Assembly: GCA_034440575.1 (NCBI GenBank)
Contig: JAOTOL010001235.1
Coordinates: forward strand, 1-64,000
Length of the DNA: 64,000 bases
Direction of reading: 5' to 3'
Source: Imbricaverruca yamaguchii
Lineage: Eukaryota; Arthropoda; Thecostraca; Neoverrucidae
Shown here: positions 1 to 12,177 of the stretch, piece by piece
Position numbering within the stretch: the stretch's first letter is position 1
Layout of the letters: each line of letters begins with the position of its first letter
The notes under the pieces: generated by a model
What the model was told of the DNA's origin: nothing
Seen by the model: the letters and a program-made list of their open reading frames with translations, nothing else
Database searches by the model: none
Program-made: the position numbers and the translations under genes

Positions 1-25
1 TAACCCCAGCAGACGGATGCGTGTT

Positions 26-451
26 TGCTACCCGGGAGCGCAGGTGAAAGATGTTAGGGATAGGCTGGAGGGAGTAATGAGGGGAAGTGGAGAGGGTGCA
101 ACGGTAATTGTGCAGGTTGGAGTTAACGATGTAGGAAAAATAATACAGAGGAAACAATGAAAGCCTATAGGGCTTTGATAGGTAGTTTAGCAGGAAGTAG
201 GAAAGAGGAGTGGTGACATCCATCCTCCCTATGGTCCATGCAAGCATGGAGTGGTATTCGAGGGCCATTGGGCTCAATACCAGGGTGGCCAACATTTGTA
301 AGGAGCTTGGGGTGCAGTTCTTGGATTTGTGGGGGAGTTTTGGGGGAGGACGGAGATGTTTGCTTTAGATGGATTACATCTGAGCAAGAGAGGAGTGGAA
401 TTGCTCAGCAATAGGTATGAGGAGGCTCTCAACAGGAAACAGGGAAACTAG
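26..451 (+). pseudogene. CR1 ORF1 remnant, SGNH/GDSL esterase C-terminal part
   Basis: Translation pieced across at least two frameshifts gives a run like PGAQVKDVRDRL, then VIVQVGVNDVG (the family's GxND-type block), FLDLWGSFGG, and DGLHLSKRGVELL with the D-G-L-H pair that carries the catalytic Asp and His of SGNH hydrolases. The nucleophile Ser block would lie upstream of the window. It ends at a stop at 449-451, about 60 bases before ORF2. In CR1 elements this ORF1 domain is thought to act on lipid or membrane in ribonucleoprotein handling; here it is broken. Confidence 0.7.
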
Positions 452-509
452 GCAGGACATGGGGGATGTAGCTGATAAAGCATAGCAAGCAATGGAAGGA
501 ATAATTTAT

Positions 510-3283
510 CATGTTTTTATGTCAATGCCAGAAGTGTTAGGAACAAAATTGGGGAACTGCATGCATATATGTTGTCTGAACAGCTAGATTTGGTGTGCAT
601 AACAGAAGCATGGGTTAACGAAAGCATGTTTGGAGACAACTTGCAAGAATTTGAATTGACAGGCTACAACATGCATGCCTATCAAAAAGAGGCAAGGATA
701 GGAGGTGGCATTCTCTTGTATGTTAGGCAAGTAATGAAATGTCATTCCATAGAGGATGGAGTACATAGTGCAGGAGTAGAATCTTTGTGGTTAGATATAA
801 TTCTGAAGAATGGAACAAAATTTAGGATTGGGGCATTCTATATACCTCCAGACCAGAATGAAAACACTGACAGGCTGATGCAGGAAGAGATAAGTAGGAG
901 AGTACAGGAGAGAACTATTTTGTTGGGGGGATTTCAACATAGCAGGATTGGGAAACAAAACAATAGGTGTAAGCAAATCAGAAAGATGTTTCATGGCTTG
1001 TTTTGAGGACAATTTCTTCTTTCAAATGATACACGAGCCTACAAGGGAAAATAAAATATTAGATCTAGTGCTTACTAATGAGGAAAATTTTGTGCAAAAT
1101 GTTAACGTAGGAGAGACCTTTGGTAATAGTGATCACAACATTATACGCTTCTCATTATATGTTGGAAGGGTAGCAACCAACAGAACATTGATTCGAATTT
1201 TACAAAGGGAATTACAGTGAGTTCAGGAGCTTCCTAAGTGAAATTAATTGGGAAGTCATATTGAATGGCTTAGATGCTTATGAAATGTGGACAATGATAA
1301 AAAGATAAGCTATTTCAGGGTCAGGATAGGTTCATTCCCAGTAGGCAAATTAGATCAAACAGGGTTAAGCACCCTTCGTGGCTGACTAGGGAAGTTAAGC
1401 AATTACTGGACTCAAAGAAACAAGCATTCAAGAAACTAAAAGATACTAACTCTGGGTTAAACCTAGAATCATATAGAATAGCTAGAAATAAAGTTAGGAG
1501 GTGTGTTAGAGCATCTAAAAGACTTGCTGAAATCAACTTTGCTCGAGAATGTTCAGCAGGTAATGCTAAGAGATTCTTTAGCTTCTATAAATTTAAGGCT
1601 AAAAAGTGTAGTGTAGGACCACTGGAGGTAGATGGGGAAATAGTGGTTGATGATTGCGACATTGTGGAATCCCTAAGCAAGCAATTCTCATCAGTCTTCA
1701 CTAAAGATAATTCTGGTACAATAGGAACATCTGTAGGCCATGCCATGGCAGGTGATATGCTGGAGGATCTTACAATAACTACAGAAGCCGTAGAGAAGCA
1801 GTTGCAGAATATAAAACCTAATAAAGCTTCCGGACCAGATGAAATATATGCTAGGATCTTAGTAGAGTGTGCTAAAGCTTTAGCAACTCCCTAGGTATCA
1901 TTTTCAGGCGATCTATGGAGTATTCAGAAGTACCTGAAGATTGGAGAAATGCAAGTGTAGTACCAATTTTCAAAAGGGAAATAGGAAGAGTGTAGGAAAC
2001 TACAGGCCAGTCAGTTTGACCTCATTAGTTTGCAAAGTACTAGAAAAGCTGGTTAAACAGAATGTTCAGATTCATCTTGATAGGCACAACCTTTTAAGGG
2101 ATACTCAACATGGATTTCGATCTCAAAGGTCTTGTTTAACTAACCTATTGGAGTTCATTGAGTATGTTACCAAAGAAGTAGACAATGAAAGCAGGATGGA
2201 TGTTGTGTACTTGGACTTTAGCAAAGCTTTTGATAAAGTTCCACATGGAAGGTTAATTCATCAATTACAACAACATGGGATTGTAGGAAAAAGTTCTACA
2301 TTGGATTGAAGCATGGTTGCAGGGAAGGAAACAAAGGGTAGTATTGAATGGATGTAAATCTGGTTGGAAAGATGTTCTGAGTGGAGTGCCACAGGGCTCT
2401 GTTCTAGGGCCCCTCCTCTTTATCATCTTTGTGAACAACATTGAAGTAGGGCTGAGGAATAGAGTGTTCAAATTTGCTGATGACATCAAGCTGGTAGGAG
2501 TGGCTAACAGCAGAGATCAATCTAGTAATATTCAACTAGATTTGGACGACCTAAAAGAGTGGGCTGATCAATGGCAGATGACTTTCAACTATGATAAGTG
2601 TAAGGTTATGCATATAGGGTCTGCAGGCGAGACATTCAGTTATAAAATGGGAGGGAGGGAACTGGATGTTATTGAAGAGGAAAGGGACTTAGGTGTGTTG
2701 GTCTCAAAAGACCTTAAAGCAGAAAAACAATGTATCTCAGCTAGAAATAGGGCACTCAGAATGCTGGGACTCATTAATAGAAGTGTGAAATATAAGAGCA
2801 GGAAGTCATGAAAAAGCTGTACTTAGCATATGTGCGGCCCCACTTGGAGTACTCTGTACAAGCATGGAGCCCCTACCTAGAAAAGGATATAGATATGTTA
2901 GAAAGAGTCCAGCGCAAAGCCACTAGACTCGTCAGTGGATTAAGTAACTTAGAATATGGAGAAAGGCTTAATGCATTAGATATGTACTCACTCAAGTATA
3001 GGAGATTAAGGGAGACATGATTGAAATGTACAAAATTGTTAGAGGGCTAGATCAGGTCAATTTGAATGATGCTCTGCAGTTTAGAGTATCCCATAGGGGT
3101 CATCAATTCAGGTTAGACAAAATGAGGTGCAGGACAGTTAAACGACAACAGGTCTTCAGTCAAAGGGTTGTTGACCAATGGAATAGGCTGCCTGCTGATG
3201 CAGTGGGGAGTCCCTCATTGAATGTCTTTAAAAGTAGGGTGGATAAATTTTTTAGACAGGAAAATGTTGTTTTTGAATTCTAA
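510..3283 (+). pseudogene. CR1 ORF2 remnant: endonuclease and reverse transcriptase
   Basis: Reading starts around NARSVRNKIGELHAYM (510) and goes through the APE endonuclease (ITEAW near 600; GDFN site near 930, where one extra G in a run of six shifts the frame; SDHN near 1130). The reverse transcriptase follows: NYRPVSLTSLVCKVLEKL (2000-2050), DFSKAFDKVPH (2215), SGVPQGSVLGPLLF (2380-2420) and the catalytic FADD (about 2472). The C-terminal thumb and connection region (AYVRPHLEYSVQAWSP) ends in a stop at 3283. At least five frameshifts or stops are visible (near 930, 1220, 1300, 1893, 1980, 2300, 2808 and 3017). RT and EN together would nick the target and prime cDNA synthesis; this copy cannot. 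Confidence 0.9.
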
Positions 3284-3574
3284 CTTGTGATGCATGGGAT
3301 ATTGAGTATTTTCACTAGCTATATAGGGTATAACATTATGCTAGTATTATGTTGTACTATATGGGGTGTACCTAGCAGTGGATTTGGCAACTTCCTTTGC
3401 GATGTCATACTGATGAGATTGGCTGTGGTGGCACAGGTGGAGGGATTGCATGGGTTTGGAATTGATAGGTGTGAACATGTACTTTCTAATATCTTCTAGA
3501 CAGGCTTGACCCAGATGGGCCCTTGTGGCCCTTATTAAGCCTTAACACTTTATGACTTTATGACTTTATCCGCG

Positions 3575-3790
3575 CGCAGAGACGGGTAGTCGAGCCCTCC
3601 CCCCGGTGGCCAGAGCCCTTGCGGGACATTACTTGAACGCATCACATAATCGAGCCCTCCCCGGTGTCAAGAAGCTTTGCGGGGCACTGCCTGAGCGTAT
3701 GCTGTGGTCAAGTCCTCCCCGATGTCCAGAGGCCTTGCGAGGAATATATTTATCTTATGATCTAGTCAAGCCCTCCCGTATGACGCTTGG
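3575..3790. repeat. Degenerate tandem repeat, about 58 bp x 4
   Basis: A block starting TCGAGCCCTCCCC recurs at about 3592, 3650, 3708 and 3765, each followed by a variant of GGTGxCxAGAxGCCTTGCGGGxC. The period is close to 58 bases. It directly follows the LINE tail. Units are visibly diverged, so the array is old. No coding potential is seen. Confidence 0.7.
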
Positions 3791-4549
3791 TTGTGTTCAA
3801 TGCCAATAATTCAAGATGCTCATTCGCGCCAATGGCTGTGCTGAATCAGGGTTTGCTTAGTACGTGATCGAGAACTTGTTCGAGCGCTGGGTATCGCTAC
3901 TACGTAAATACCACCCGACACGCATTGTGACGTATTTTTACGCCGTCGTGAAACATTAATACAAGAATACCTTTGGATGTACCTGCTCATGAACTGGACT
4001 GTGGAAGAATTATGACGGGACAGCTAGATCCATTAGCGATGCGGGGTCAACAGGATTAACCAAGCCCCTGCACCCAGTAATACGCGACAATATGTAATGA
4101 CCAGTGCCAGGGCTGTTCGCTCCTCCAATCAGGGATGGATACACGATTGTTCTCTGGAGGGCACCCCTTCAGGGACATCCATGGTGGTACCCCCTCGAAG
4201 AAAATAGTGACTCGGACGAGCGACACGATATTGCTGGATCCGCCCCTGCCACCACTGAAATTTCCACTGGTGGATCGGTTCCAAGTATTGTCTGAATGAG
4301 AAGTGGCAAAAAGCCACCATTCTGACTGTTGTCTAATCAGGTATGCTTCCTTTGATGAGATAATCAATAAAATAGAATGAGCACTACGTTGCCTAACAAA
4401 CTTCCTATATCTGCCCCTACCCAGCCCATATACAGCTGTTCATAAATAAATGTGTCAAGGATTATAATAAAAAAATGCATAGCAACCACAAAATGAACTT
4501 CCATCATGAGCAAATAAAACAATGTGGGAGATAAAATTGATTCATAAAA
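3791..4549. other. No gene recognised
   Basis: Mixed-composition spacer. The short opposing open frames around 4056-4367 have no recognisable motif and overlap each other. I see no RNA gene and no clear repeat boundaries here. Confidence 0.5.
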
Positions 4550-4810
4550 GTGTTTGGGAAACTAAACAATGGTGCCATCCTTTGTGCTCATTGCACATGC
4601 ATGGCTGGTATTGGTGAGGCATGCCATCATGTTGCTGCAGTTCTGTTTAAAGTGGAAGTGGGAAAGCATCTGGAACATGATCAACAGGCATGCACAAGTG
4701 AGCTGTCTGGGTTGAGCAAGACCAGCCACAAGGTGCAGTTTGCCCGAAACAGGGACATCTCATACACAGAGCTTTCCCATGTCAAGGATCTGGAGTCTAA
4801 ACCAAAATAG
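4550..4810 (+). pseudogene. SWIM zinc-finger gene fragment
   Basis: The frame, with no true start Met (upstream stop at about 4543), reads a SWIM-type zinc finger: AHCTCMAGIGEACHHVAAVLF, the CxCxnCxH pattern, followed by KVQFARNRDISYTEL. This wording is familiar from large metazoan mobile-gene proteins in which a SWIM finger precedes a YqaJ-like exonuclease domain; no such domain follows here, and a stop comes at 4808. CpG is scarce, unlike the DNA just downstream. It is best read as a leftover piece of a multicopy transposon-associated gene. Function in this copy is unlikely. Confidence 0.6.
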
Positions 4811-5589
4811 AAGAGGAAAGGCAGCATGTGGCCAAAATGCACTGTGGATAAGGCCATCAGGAAAAGAATGAGTCAAGCTTAGCATGTATGCTCCAGAGCC
4901 AGTATACTGGCTTGCTATCCAGGCATCTATACTTTTCACACAAAAAAAACATGCATTGAGCAGCTGCCAAAAACAATTCAGATGCAGAAGGTACTTGCTG
5001 ACAAGTCAGTGTGAAGCTGAAAGAAAAGCCACATTGAACTGGTGATGCCACGATGAATCCGTCCAAAGATAAAATCCCTTAATGACTTGACCTATTTATA
5101 TGGTCCTGCTTCCAAACATGGAAGGAAAAGCGTATACTACAATAAGAAATTAATCTTAACATACCTAGCTTTATTCCTGTTCGCTCTCACCCAGAATACT
5201 TACGAAGCACCTCCAGTAACCAGCAAGGCGTTCCTGGAATTAACATAGTTCGTACGGCTAGTCGTACATCACCAGGCATGAGCACGAATGCCTGCCACTG
5301 CATTAAACTATAACGCTTTCCCACAAAATGCCACCCAAGTCCAGACCACCGTTGCACAACCTGCGCACCAAACACCACCGCATACCACGCCTTCCACAAT
5401 ATACTCCGTCGCACGCCTCCCAACACACCCGGCCATACGGCCTTGCACGTGGCTGATTGCGCATTATGGAAGGATTTTAGCCACCACGCAAAAGCATATC
5501 AGCAGCGTGACGTCACAAGGGTTGAAGGTTTTCCTTCATGAGGGCATTCTAATGGAGGGAGGTCACCATTGAGGAAGTCAAGCTTGGCA
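4811..5589. other. No gene recognised
   Basis: AT-rich up to about 5170, then CpG-rich. An open frame at 5288-5572 overlaps one on the other strand at 5187-5426; neither has a known motif. Nothing else supportable. Confidence 0.5.
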
Positions 5590-5747
5590 TCCTCAAAGCA
5601 GAGGCGTCGCCACCGGGTGGGGGAGGGGAAGCGAGGAAAATGGCCCCCACCTGCTATGAAATTTGGGGCGCCGTCCCTTGAAATTTTATGAGGCCCCTAT
5701 CCGAAAATGCACAAGAAACAAGTGAGCAAGGAGGACGACGAAACATT

Positions 5748-5918
5748 TATTGGTTGGTTCACGACACACTTTATGCACATTCACGGCTAATGGCGCCGCC
5801 CACACTGTTTCGCCGGCGGGCCGCGGGATTGGGAAATGTCCTGAGTGGCGCTAGAGTCGAACTCGGAACCTTTGGTACCCATAGCCCGACACCTTAACCA
5901 CTTGGCCATCCCCGCCCC
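5748..5918 (-). mobile_element. tRNA-Ser/Leu-derived SINE (family B)
   Basis: On the minus strand the head reads TGGCCAAGTGGTTAAGGTG, a class II tRNA A box, followed about 40 bases on by GAGTTCGACTC, a B box. A body with GGCGCCATTAGCCGTGAATG follows, then a TGTGTCGTGAACCAACCAATA end. The class II A box points to tRNA-Ser or tRNA-Leu ancestry. Related copies lie at 22827-22933, 29927-30012, 33605-33788 and 48627-48690. Such elements are transcribed from the internal Pol III promoter and moved by a partner LINE. Confidence 0.8.
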
Positions 5919-6526
5919 GAGGACGACGAAACAGAAGATCAAGCTATCAAGGGCGCCCCAAGACTGGAAACGAGGCCCCCGGGAAATGTAATCAGGTCCC
6001 TATAAGAAACGTAGAAGAGAGAGAGAGAGAGAGAGGGTGGGTGGAGGTCTCCAGGACGACAAGGATGCCACCGAGACGGGCAAGAAGCCACCCAGGTTAT
6101 ACAAAAAGACTTCCGATTCGTGGCAGGATATTCTTCATTTGGAAAACGGGGCCTTCAAAGACGGAAAAGGAAGCCCCTACAATGGAAAATAATGAATGAT
6201 ACGAGAGATTTATCAGGACACAAGAGGGAGCTCAAAGATGGGTACGAAGGTCTCCACAGAAATACGAGAAGGCCACTGAGACCAGCCAGGTGAGGCCCAT
6301 ATGTTGGAAGAGGAGAGCCATAGGAGACCTTTGGAAGATTTTGGACTATGACGCAAAAGCACCATAGTAAGGGGATAATGAGCACCAAACATATGTGAGG
6401 AGATCCAAAGACGTGAGAGGAGGCCCATACTTAGAAAAAAAGAGTCACCTATGAGAGGATAGAAGGCCAGGGAAATGAGGAGAGTGCGAACAATTGGTAC
6501 GGAGGCCCTCAGGATTACAAAGGAAA

Positions 6527-6567
6527 GCGCTGTATGACTGAAGCAGTCGAAGCGCCCCTAAGCCCAA
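6527..6567 (+). mobile_element. SINE family A 3' tail remnant
   Basis: The stretch GCAGTCGAAGCGCCCCTAAG followed by CCCAAATAC matches the conserved 3' end of the family A SINE seen complete at 29222-29395. Only the tail remains, embedded in the old satellite. Confidence 0.5.
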
Positions 6568-7534
6568 ATACAAAGGAAACTATAATACGGAAAGGGAGGC
6601 TCCAGAAAATTATAGGGGGCCCTAAGACGGAAGAGAAAGCCAGTGGATATAAGATGAGGTATCATAGACGTAAAGCAGGGCCCGAAGCGGATAAGGTTCC
6701 ACCAAGATGGAAAAGGATGATCCAGAAACGTGGCAGAAGGCTCCTAATTCGGAGGAGGACGACACAAGATTCTAAATGAGACCCATGATGAATTAGGAGG
6801 CCCTTAAAACCGAAGAGAAAGGTCATTGGATAAGAGGCTCACAGGCGAGAAAAAAGGCTCCAAGACGGGTAAGAAGGTCTCTAGGAAATGGCAAGGCAGC
6901 TAAGATAGGAAAGGTTGCTTGCAATTTGGAAGAGGAAGCACCTAGGAGATAACAGGCCACCCTTAAAATGGGAAAATATCGAATCAAAGCGCATAGCAGG
7001 AGGCTCCAGACGTGAGAAGAGGTACGTAACTTGAAAAAAAGACTACTACAAAAGGAAAGGGGGCCCCTGTCGGATTCGAGATGGGTATCTCAAGATGGAG
7101 TATTAGGTCTCCGGGGCCAAATGAGGCTCCGAAGACCGGAATGGGCTCCCTGAAAATGAGAGGAGGCCCTTAAGATGGGAGTGGTAGCAGGTATGGAAGG
7201 AGGTGAGGTTTCTAAAATTGAAGATCCCTCAAGACGTGGAAGGGTTTACCATGACAAACGAGGAGGCCCACGGGCGCGGCAAGGGGCCCTTAATTTAGCA
7301 GAAAATTCCCCTGGAACGTGAGAGGAAGCCCCATGCCATGTTAGAGGGGCCCCATGATGTAGGAAGAGGCCCTCCAAGACGGGAGAGGATGGTCATTGAA
7401 TATGGAGGTGATAGAACACACGAGGAGACATCAAAATCCGGGTTCTCCAGGAAATGAGACAAGACACCTAAGACGCGAGTGAAGGCGCGTAATTTTCAAG
7501 AAGAAGCCCCTAATGTATGGTTTGAGTCGTACTG

Positions 7535-9060
7535 GTGTACTTGAAAATCACGATATGGGCCTCAAAAGCTCCGGCCGGGGCCCCTGAAAATCACGTTGAA
7601 TCTGGGGTATCAAAAGTAACGCCGCCTGAAAATCAGGTCGTACCGTTCTCCGACAGTTCATGGGGTACTCAAGAAGCAGCCGGGGTAAAAAACAATCCGG
7701 GCATGGATAATAACTCTGCGTCCCCAACAATGACGCCAAAAGCCTCCAAAATGTATTGGACGCCCCAAAAGTGTCGTGGTCGCCAAAACTCGCGCTCGGG
7801 ATCCAGGCAAATGACGTCAGGACATAACAGATTACATTAGACTAAATAAAAGTCGCGTCGCAGCCCTTGAAAACACACTGGGGGCTTAACAGGTCGCGCC
7901 GAAACTACACAATTTGCAGCTGCCCCCCCCCCCCACAAAAAAGAAGTTATCAACCGGAATGTCATCTGCGGCCTAAAAAAATGGGATGAAGGTCTCTAAA
8001 AAATGTGTTGTGCACGGGAAAAAAACTTGGTTGGTACTTGCACCAGGAGACTGAAGAATGGTACCGGGACCCACAACTATCACGCAAGGATCGAGAACTA
8101 GAACTCGATGTCCAAAAAGTTCACAAAAAGTTCACACCGAGACTCCATCGAATCGACCCCAACACCGGAAAATTAAGATCAGGCCCGGTAAAAAGACCCG
8201 GTGGGCTTTTGTACTCCGAAAGGTGCCATCGTCTAAAAAGGCTCCTTCGGTGGCCGCATTAGTATATCAAAGGGGCAAATGCCCCATCCCTCCTAAGAGG
8301 AATAGGTTCTCAATAATCGTGCCGGGGTCCCCAAAAATCGTGCCGGGGCCTTCACAAATTGCGTACGGCCACGAAAACATACCGGAGCTTGAAAAATCCA
8401 GGTGAAATACAAAAACTTTTCGCCATGGACTGGAAAAATCAAGCCAGAATTCGAACATTAATAAAAGATCCGGAGAGATCCATAAATATCGCGTTGGGCG
8501 CAGGAACCTGGCGTTGGGTCCCCGAAACCAGGCGCCTAGGCGGGTTAAGTCGCGCCGGGACACATAAAAATCGCACCGAAGCCCCAAAATCGTACTAGGT
8601 CCCACAAATCTGCGTCAGAAGCTCCAAATAAAAGCATAACAGGAGCCGAAAATGCAACTGACCCTTCAAAGCGCGTAGTCCGGAGACAGCCACAGAGCCT
8701 TAACACATGCGCTACAGCCCAAGATAAACATACCAGGAGTTCTAAAATTATTCACCGGAAGCACCCAAGGCACGCAGGGGCCATGCGACAGCACACGAGC
8801 CTGAAAAAGAGGCTTGAGCCGCGAAGAGTAACATGGTCCCAATACGAACAAAAAGAATGGGCAATAAATAACACATCGGATCTTTGAAAACGCCCCGACA
8901 TCTATAAAAAAAATCCTAGGTGCACAGAAAAGCAACAAACCCTAAAACGAGCCGGGAGTTCGAAAAAGTATTGGACCCCTAACAAAAGTAGATTGGATCC
9001 CTGAGACACATCCGTAGACGAAGTAAGACGAAGGTGGTCCCCCCCAAAAAAAAACACTGA
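7535..9060. repeat. Second degenerate satellite, CpG-rich
   Basis: Units centred on AAAATCGTGCCGGGGCCCC and its variants (GAAAATCACG, CAAAAATCGTGCC, CATAAAAATCGCACCG) recur about every 25-30 bases for 1.5 kb. It continues the purine-rich satellite but with a different consensus. The short open frames at 7535-7840, 8005-8405 and 8359-8598 are by-products of the repeat. Confidence 0.6.
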
Positions 9061-10284
9061 GACCGGCCTCCGTTCGGTGGCAAATCTCGGAGCATATTTA
9101 ATCATATATATGAGGTGCAGCAAAGCTCAGCGGTTATCTGCATTTCTTAACCACCATAAAATGTGGAAAGTGGGGACCTAATGATCGAATTTAGCTCATC
9201 GAATTTTCGCAGCGAACGCCCGTACGAATCATTCCGTATGGGATGCTTCGTATCCAATACGGTATCACATCATATATGGCGCAAGTCTATCATGTGGCAG
9301 CAATTAGCAAAACGTAGGAGGCATAGCAGAAACCGTATCATCGCGCGAAGTGTGGCGAATGCGCCGAATGCGCAAAATGGGTGTGCACGTGCACGAACGT
9401 CGGCGTCGTGGCGACCGGGCGCTATAAATTATAATATTTGAAATTGTGAAATTTTACATCTTAAAGTGATCTGCGTAGGTCTAATTTCAGCAGTGTCAGG
9501 TGACTTATCAAGGGATACCAAAAGAAAACCTTGGAATAGGGTGGGGGAGTTAGGGTTGAAATCCGACGAATCAGTAACGGTAGTGGTAGATTGTGGCCCT
9601 CCACAGTACAATTAAGTCGGTCACTAATTATTTTATTTAAAAAGTTCACCTTTGACAAAATAGTGGTCGAAATCTGAGGTTTTTAATGGAGTTGGTGGGC
9701 CGCCCCCAAATACGTTTGCCTCTCCCCTTAACGCAAATATAGGTACGCCAATGGTCCCCCAATAATTTTCAGAAGCATACGCCCATGGAGCAAAGCCAGC
9801 ATCCAGGGGGCAAATTCCCTCTCACAAGCATACAAAGCAACACCGATGCAAATATAAAACGGGTGAAGATGATTTTGTATGCATATTCTTCCTACAAACT
9901 TTATTTTCCGTGATTACAGCCTGCATGATTAGAGCTTCCCAGCTTGAATACCTTCTCAACGACGTCATTTGCGAAACGGTACAACACAGCGAAAACCACG
10001 GGCTTGTCGGCGTAGAATTTGAGGGTTTTGCATTATTTGTGGTTTGTCATTGATTTATTGTTGCATTGTCATTTATGCATTGTTGTTCAATGCTTGTTCT
10101 TGCCGTGAATTTATTTGCTGACGATTTATTATTCTGATTTGTGTGCCAGGTGCCTCGCAGCCAGCACCAAATATTACAATAAATCAATAAATCCTTACGA
10201 TGGCGATCAGAAAACCAATTCAATCTAATTCTCTTTGTCACCTTTCCGAAAGTACAGTCCTAGTACTGATAAATGATCATTTAA
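9061..10284. other. No gene recognised
   Basis: Non-repetitive, moderately AT-rich. Short frames at 9163-9441 and 10047-10241 show no motif. No RNA gene seen. Confidence 0.5.
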
Positions 10285-10400
10285 GCTTGCTTACGACATC
10301 AAGCTGTTGGGAATGGCTAGCAGTAATGATGAATCTAGCTATATGCAATGAGACTTGGTGGACATAGCAGTGGGTTGATCAATGGAAGATATCTTTAACA
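10285..10400 (+). mobile_element. CR1 reverse transcriptase fragment
   Basis: About 115 bases align with 2477-2590 of CR1 copy A around the FADD site: GACATCAAGCTG, GGAATGGCTAGCAG and GTTGATCAATGGAAGAT match the older copy's DIKLVGVANS...ADQWQM region. The catalytic motif is damaged (GCTTACGAC in place of GCTGATGAC). It is an isolated, short internal piece. Confidence 0.7.
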
Positions 10401-10997
10401 CGCGCCCTCAAGGGCCTCTGAAAATTATGCGCACTGGAGGGGGCGGATTCTATAAGGAAGTTTTGCTCCCCAGAGGTTTATCAGACATTTCAAACTTTGT
10501 CTCAGGCAAACTTCCATTTGGCACGTGAATAGACTATAGGACCTCGACGTTTGCGATTTTTAGAACCCCGGGTATAATTTCAATAACTCTCTCCATCTCC
10601 ATCTCAGAGCTCTGATTCCAATACGTCTCTTGACGGCACTACAAAATCCGGCACTCACATATGCACATTTAATTAGTAATTAAATAGCGATAAATATTCC
10701 AGTTTTCCAATAGTGCAGCGTGATGGTCAAATTAGTGTATCAGCCTTCATTAGCACAGATAACTTCATTTGGCACACAGGTTCAATAGCTTCATACATAC
10801 TTCAACAGGCTATCTCACACATATATGCATCCAAGAATTCACACATCGCAATATATTGTTAACAACGTTCTCATACAATCTCTAACTTGTACAAAGGCCG
10901 GTCTCCCAATCACACTAACTCTCATCTCACACGATTTTGTCTTAACAGTCACACAGCGACTACAGTCAGTCTCAGACATACCTCGAGTGGTGAACCC

Positions 10998-11024
10998 GGG
11001 CGGCTGGCCACCGACCAGCCGCCC
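10998..11024. other. Perfect 10-bp inverted repeat (hairpin)
   Basis: GGGCGGCTGG and its exact complement CCAGCCGCCC flank a 7-base loop. It lies in a short CpG-rich patch (10980-11390) whose open frames have no motif. No run of T follows it, so no terminator is implied. Confidence 0.6.
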
Positions 11025-12114
11025 TGTGGCGACCTGTTCGGGCGCAAGGCTCGGCGTCCAGTTAGTTGGAGTGAGAGCGATCCATCTCGCTCTTTAATAT
11101 ACTCTGATCCATCTCGCTCGGCGCCTATATAGCCTCAGGGCCACCGCCCTTGTCCCCATGCCAGGACCACATCATCGTCACACGGTTCTGTGCTGTCTAG
11201 AACAATGCCTGGTGCACTGGACTGCGCCTCGGGTCGCGCTGTCTATCTCAGAGACCAAAGATGGGCGCGCCGTTGAATTTTGGTACTTGCGCCCGCGCCC
11301 CTGCGCCGGCGGCGATGCCCACCTGCGCCGCTATTTTTGGCCCCTGCAGTTGCCACCCGCGCCGCTGCGCCGCTGCGCCGCGCGCCGCTATTAATTAAGT
11401 ATGCCTATACAAAAAATATGTGCAGCACCAAAGTGTCTACCAATTTATCCACCAAAACAGTTTTAGGCTATAAAAAGTCATTTTTAATGAAAATACAACT
11501 TATAATTGGCATCACAGTTACCTATATTCACATTAAAGATTAAACTATGGCCTATGCGTTATGTTGCTCGTCCGGCGGTAAATTTAGCCAGATTGGACCC
11601 GCCCACTGAGTCTGAGATATACCAGACGAGCATTTATAGCGGTAAAATAAATTTCCACAACACGAAAGTAATAGATCGGTGTAACCGCTAAAAGCAGTCA
11701 TTCGTGGCACTCTCTTAATTATTACACTATGGAGATGTTTGATAAAGTTTAGTCATACGTTATAACCCATCGATTTTTAAACATAGTATAGATTTAATCT
11801 TGTTTTAAAATATGACTTAGTTAAAAAAGGTTAACATATCGTTCACTTTCTTGCACAGTTAAATGCAAAAAAGCCTGCCAACAGATCAAGCGGCGAGAAC
11901 GGATCATAGCCTATCACCACAAGAACTGGTGCAGCACTGCAGTCAGGGTAGAGACTAGAGACTCGCACTGTAGTGACAATCAGCTGCTCTAAACGACGCA
12001 AATCTTTACCCTGGATTACAAATTATATGCGCTCTAACAACCATAGGGCGGCATCAGGAGCAATTTCTACTATTTATTTCTGAAGGATTGCAATGAACAA
12101 AACTGAAGTGTCCA

Positions 12115-12117
<3 letters not shown>
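11025..12117. other. No gene recognised
   Basis: A GC-rich patch (to about 11390, with a run of short GCGCCGCTGCGCC units) passes into AT-rich DNA. Frames at 11158-11543 share no motif with known proteins. Confidence 0.5.

Positions 12118-12174
<57 letters not shown>
12118..12174. repeat. (AT)n microsatellite
   Basis: About 28 AT dinucleotides. It sits exactly at the outer edge of the corrupted inverted LINE copy (12175-13639). A similar tract is at 48994-49065. Confidence 0.95.

Positions 12175-12177
<3 letters not shown>

Larger units (their letters stand above)
1..3569 (+). mobile_element. CR1-type non-LTR retrotransposon, copy A (5' end outside window)
   Basis: A decayed LINE runs from the window edge to an 8-bp tail repeat (TTTATGAC, about 2.5 units, 3547-3569). 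It holds the end of an ORF1 with an esterase-like domain and an ORF2 with an APE-type endonuclease and a reverse transcriptase, with no RNase H. An esterase ORF1 plus a short-oligomer tail instead of poly(A) is typical of the CR1/L2 group. Frameshifts and stops break both ORFs, so it is dead. A second copy lies on the minus strand at 13639-16565 and a small piece at 10285-10400. The clade is inferred from architecture, not from a tree. Confidence 0.85.
5590..7530. repeat. Ancient purine-rich degenerate satellite
   Basis: For almost 2 kb the + strand repeats variants of a unit such as GAGGCCCCTAAGACGGAAGA at irregular spacing of roughly 25-35 bases. Copies are too diverged for a strict period. 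It contains a short (GA)n run at about 6018-6036, a SINE insertion at 5748-5918 and a SINE tail at about 6527-6567. The open frames here (for example 6534-6779) follow the repeat and are not credible genes. Confidence 0.65.
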
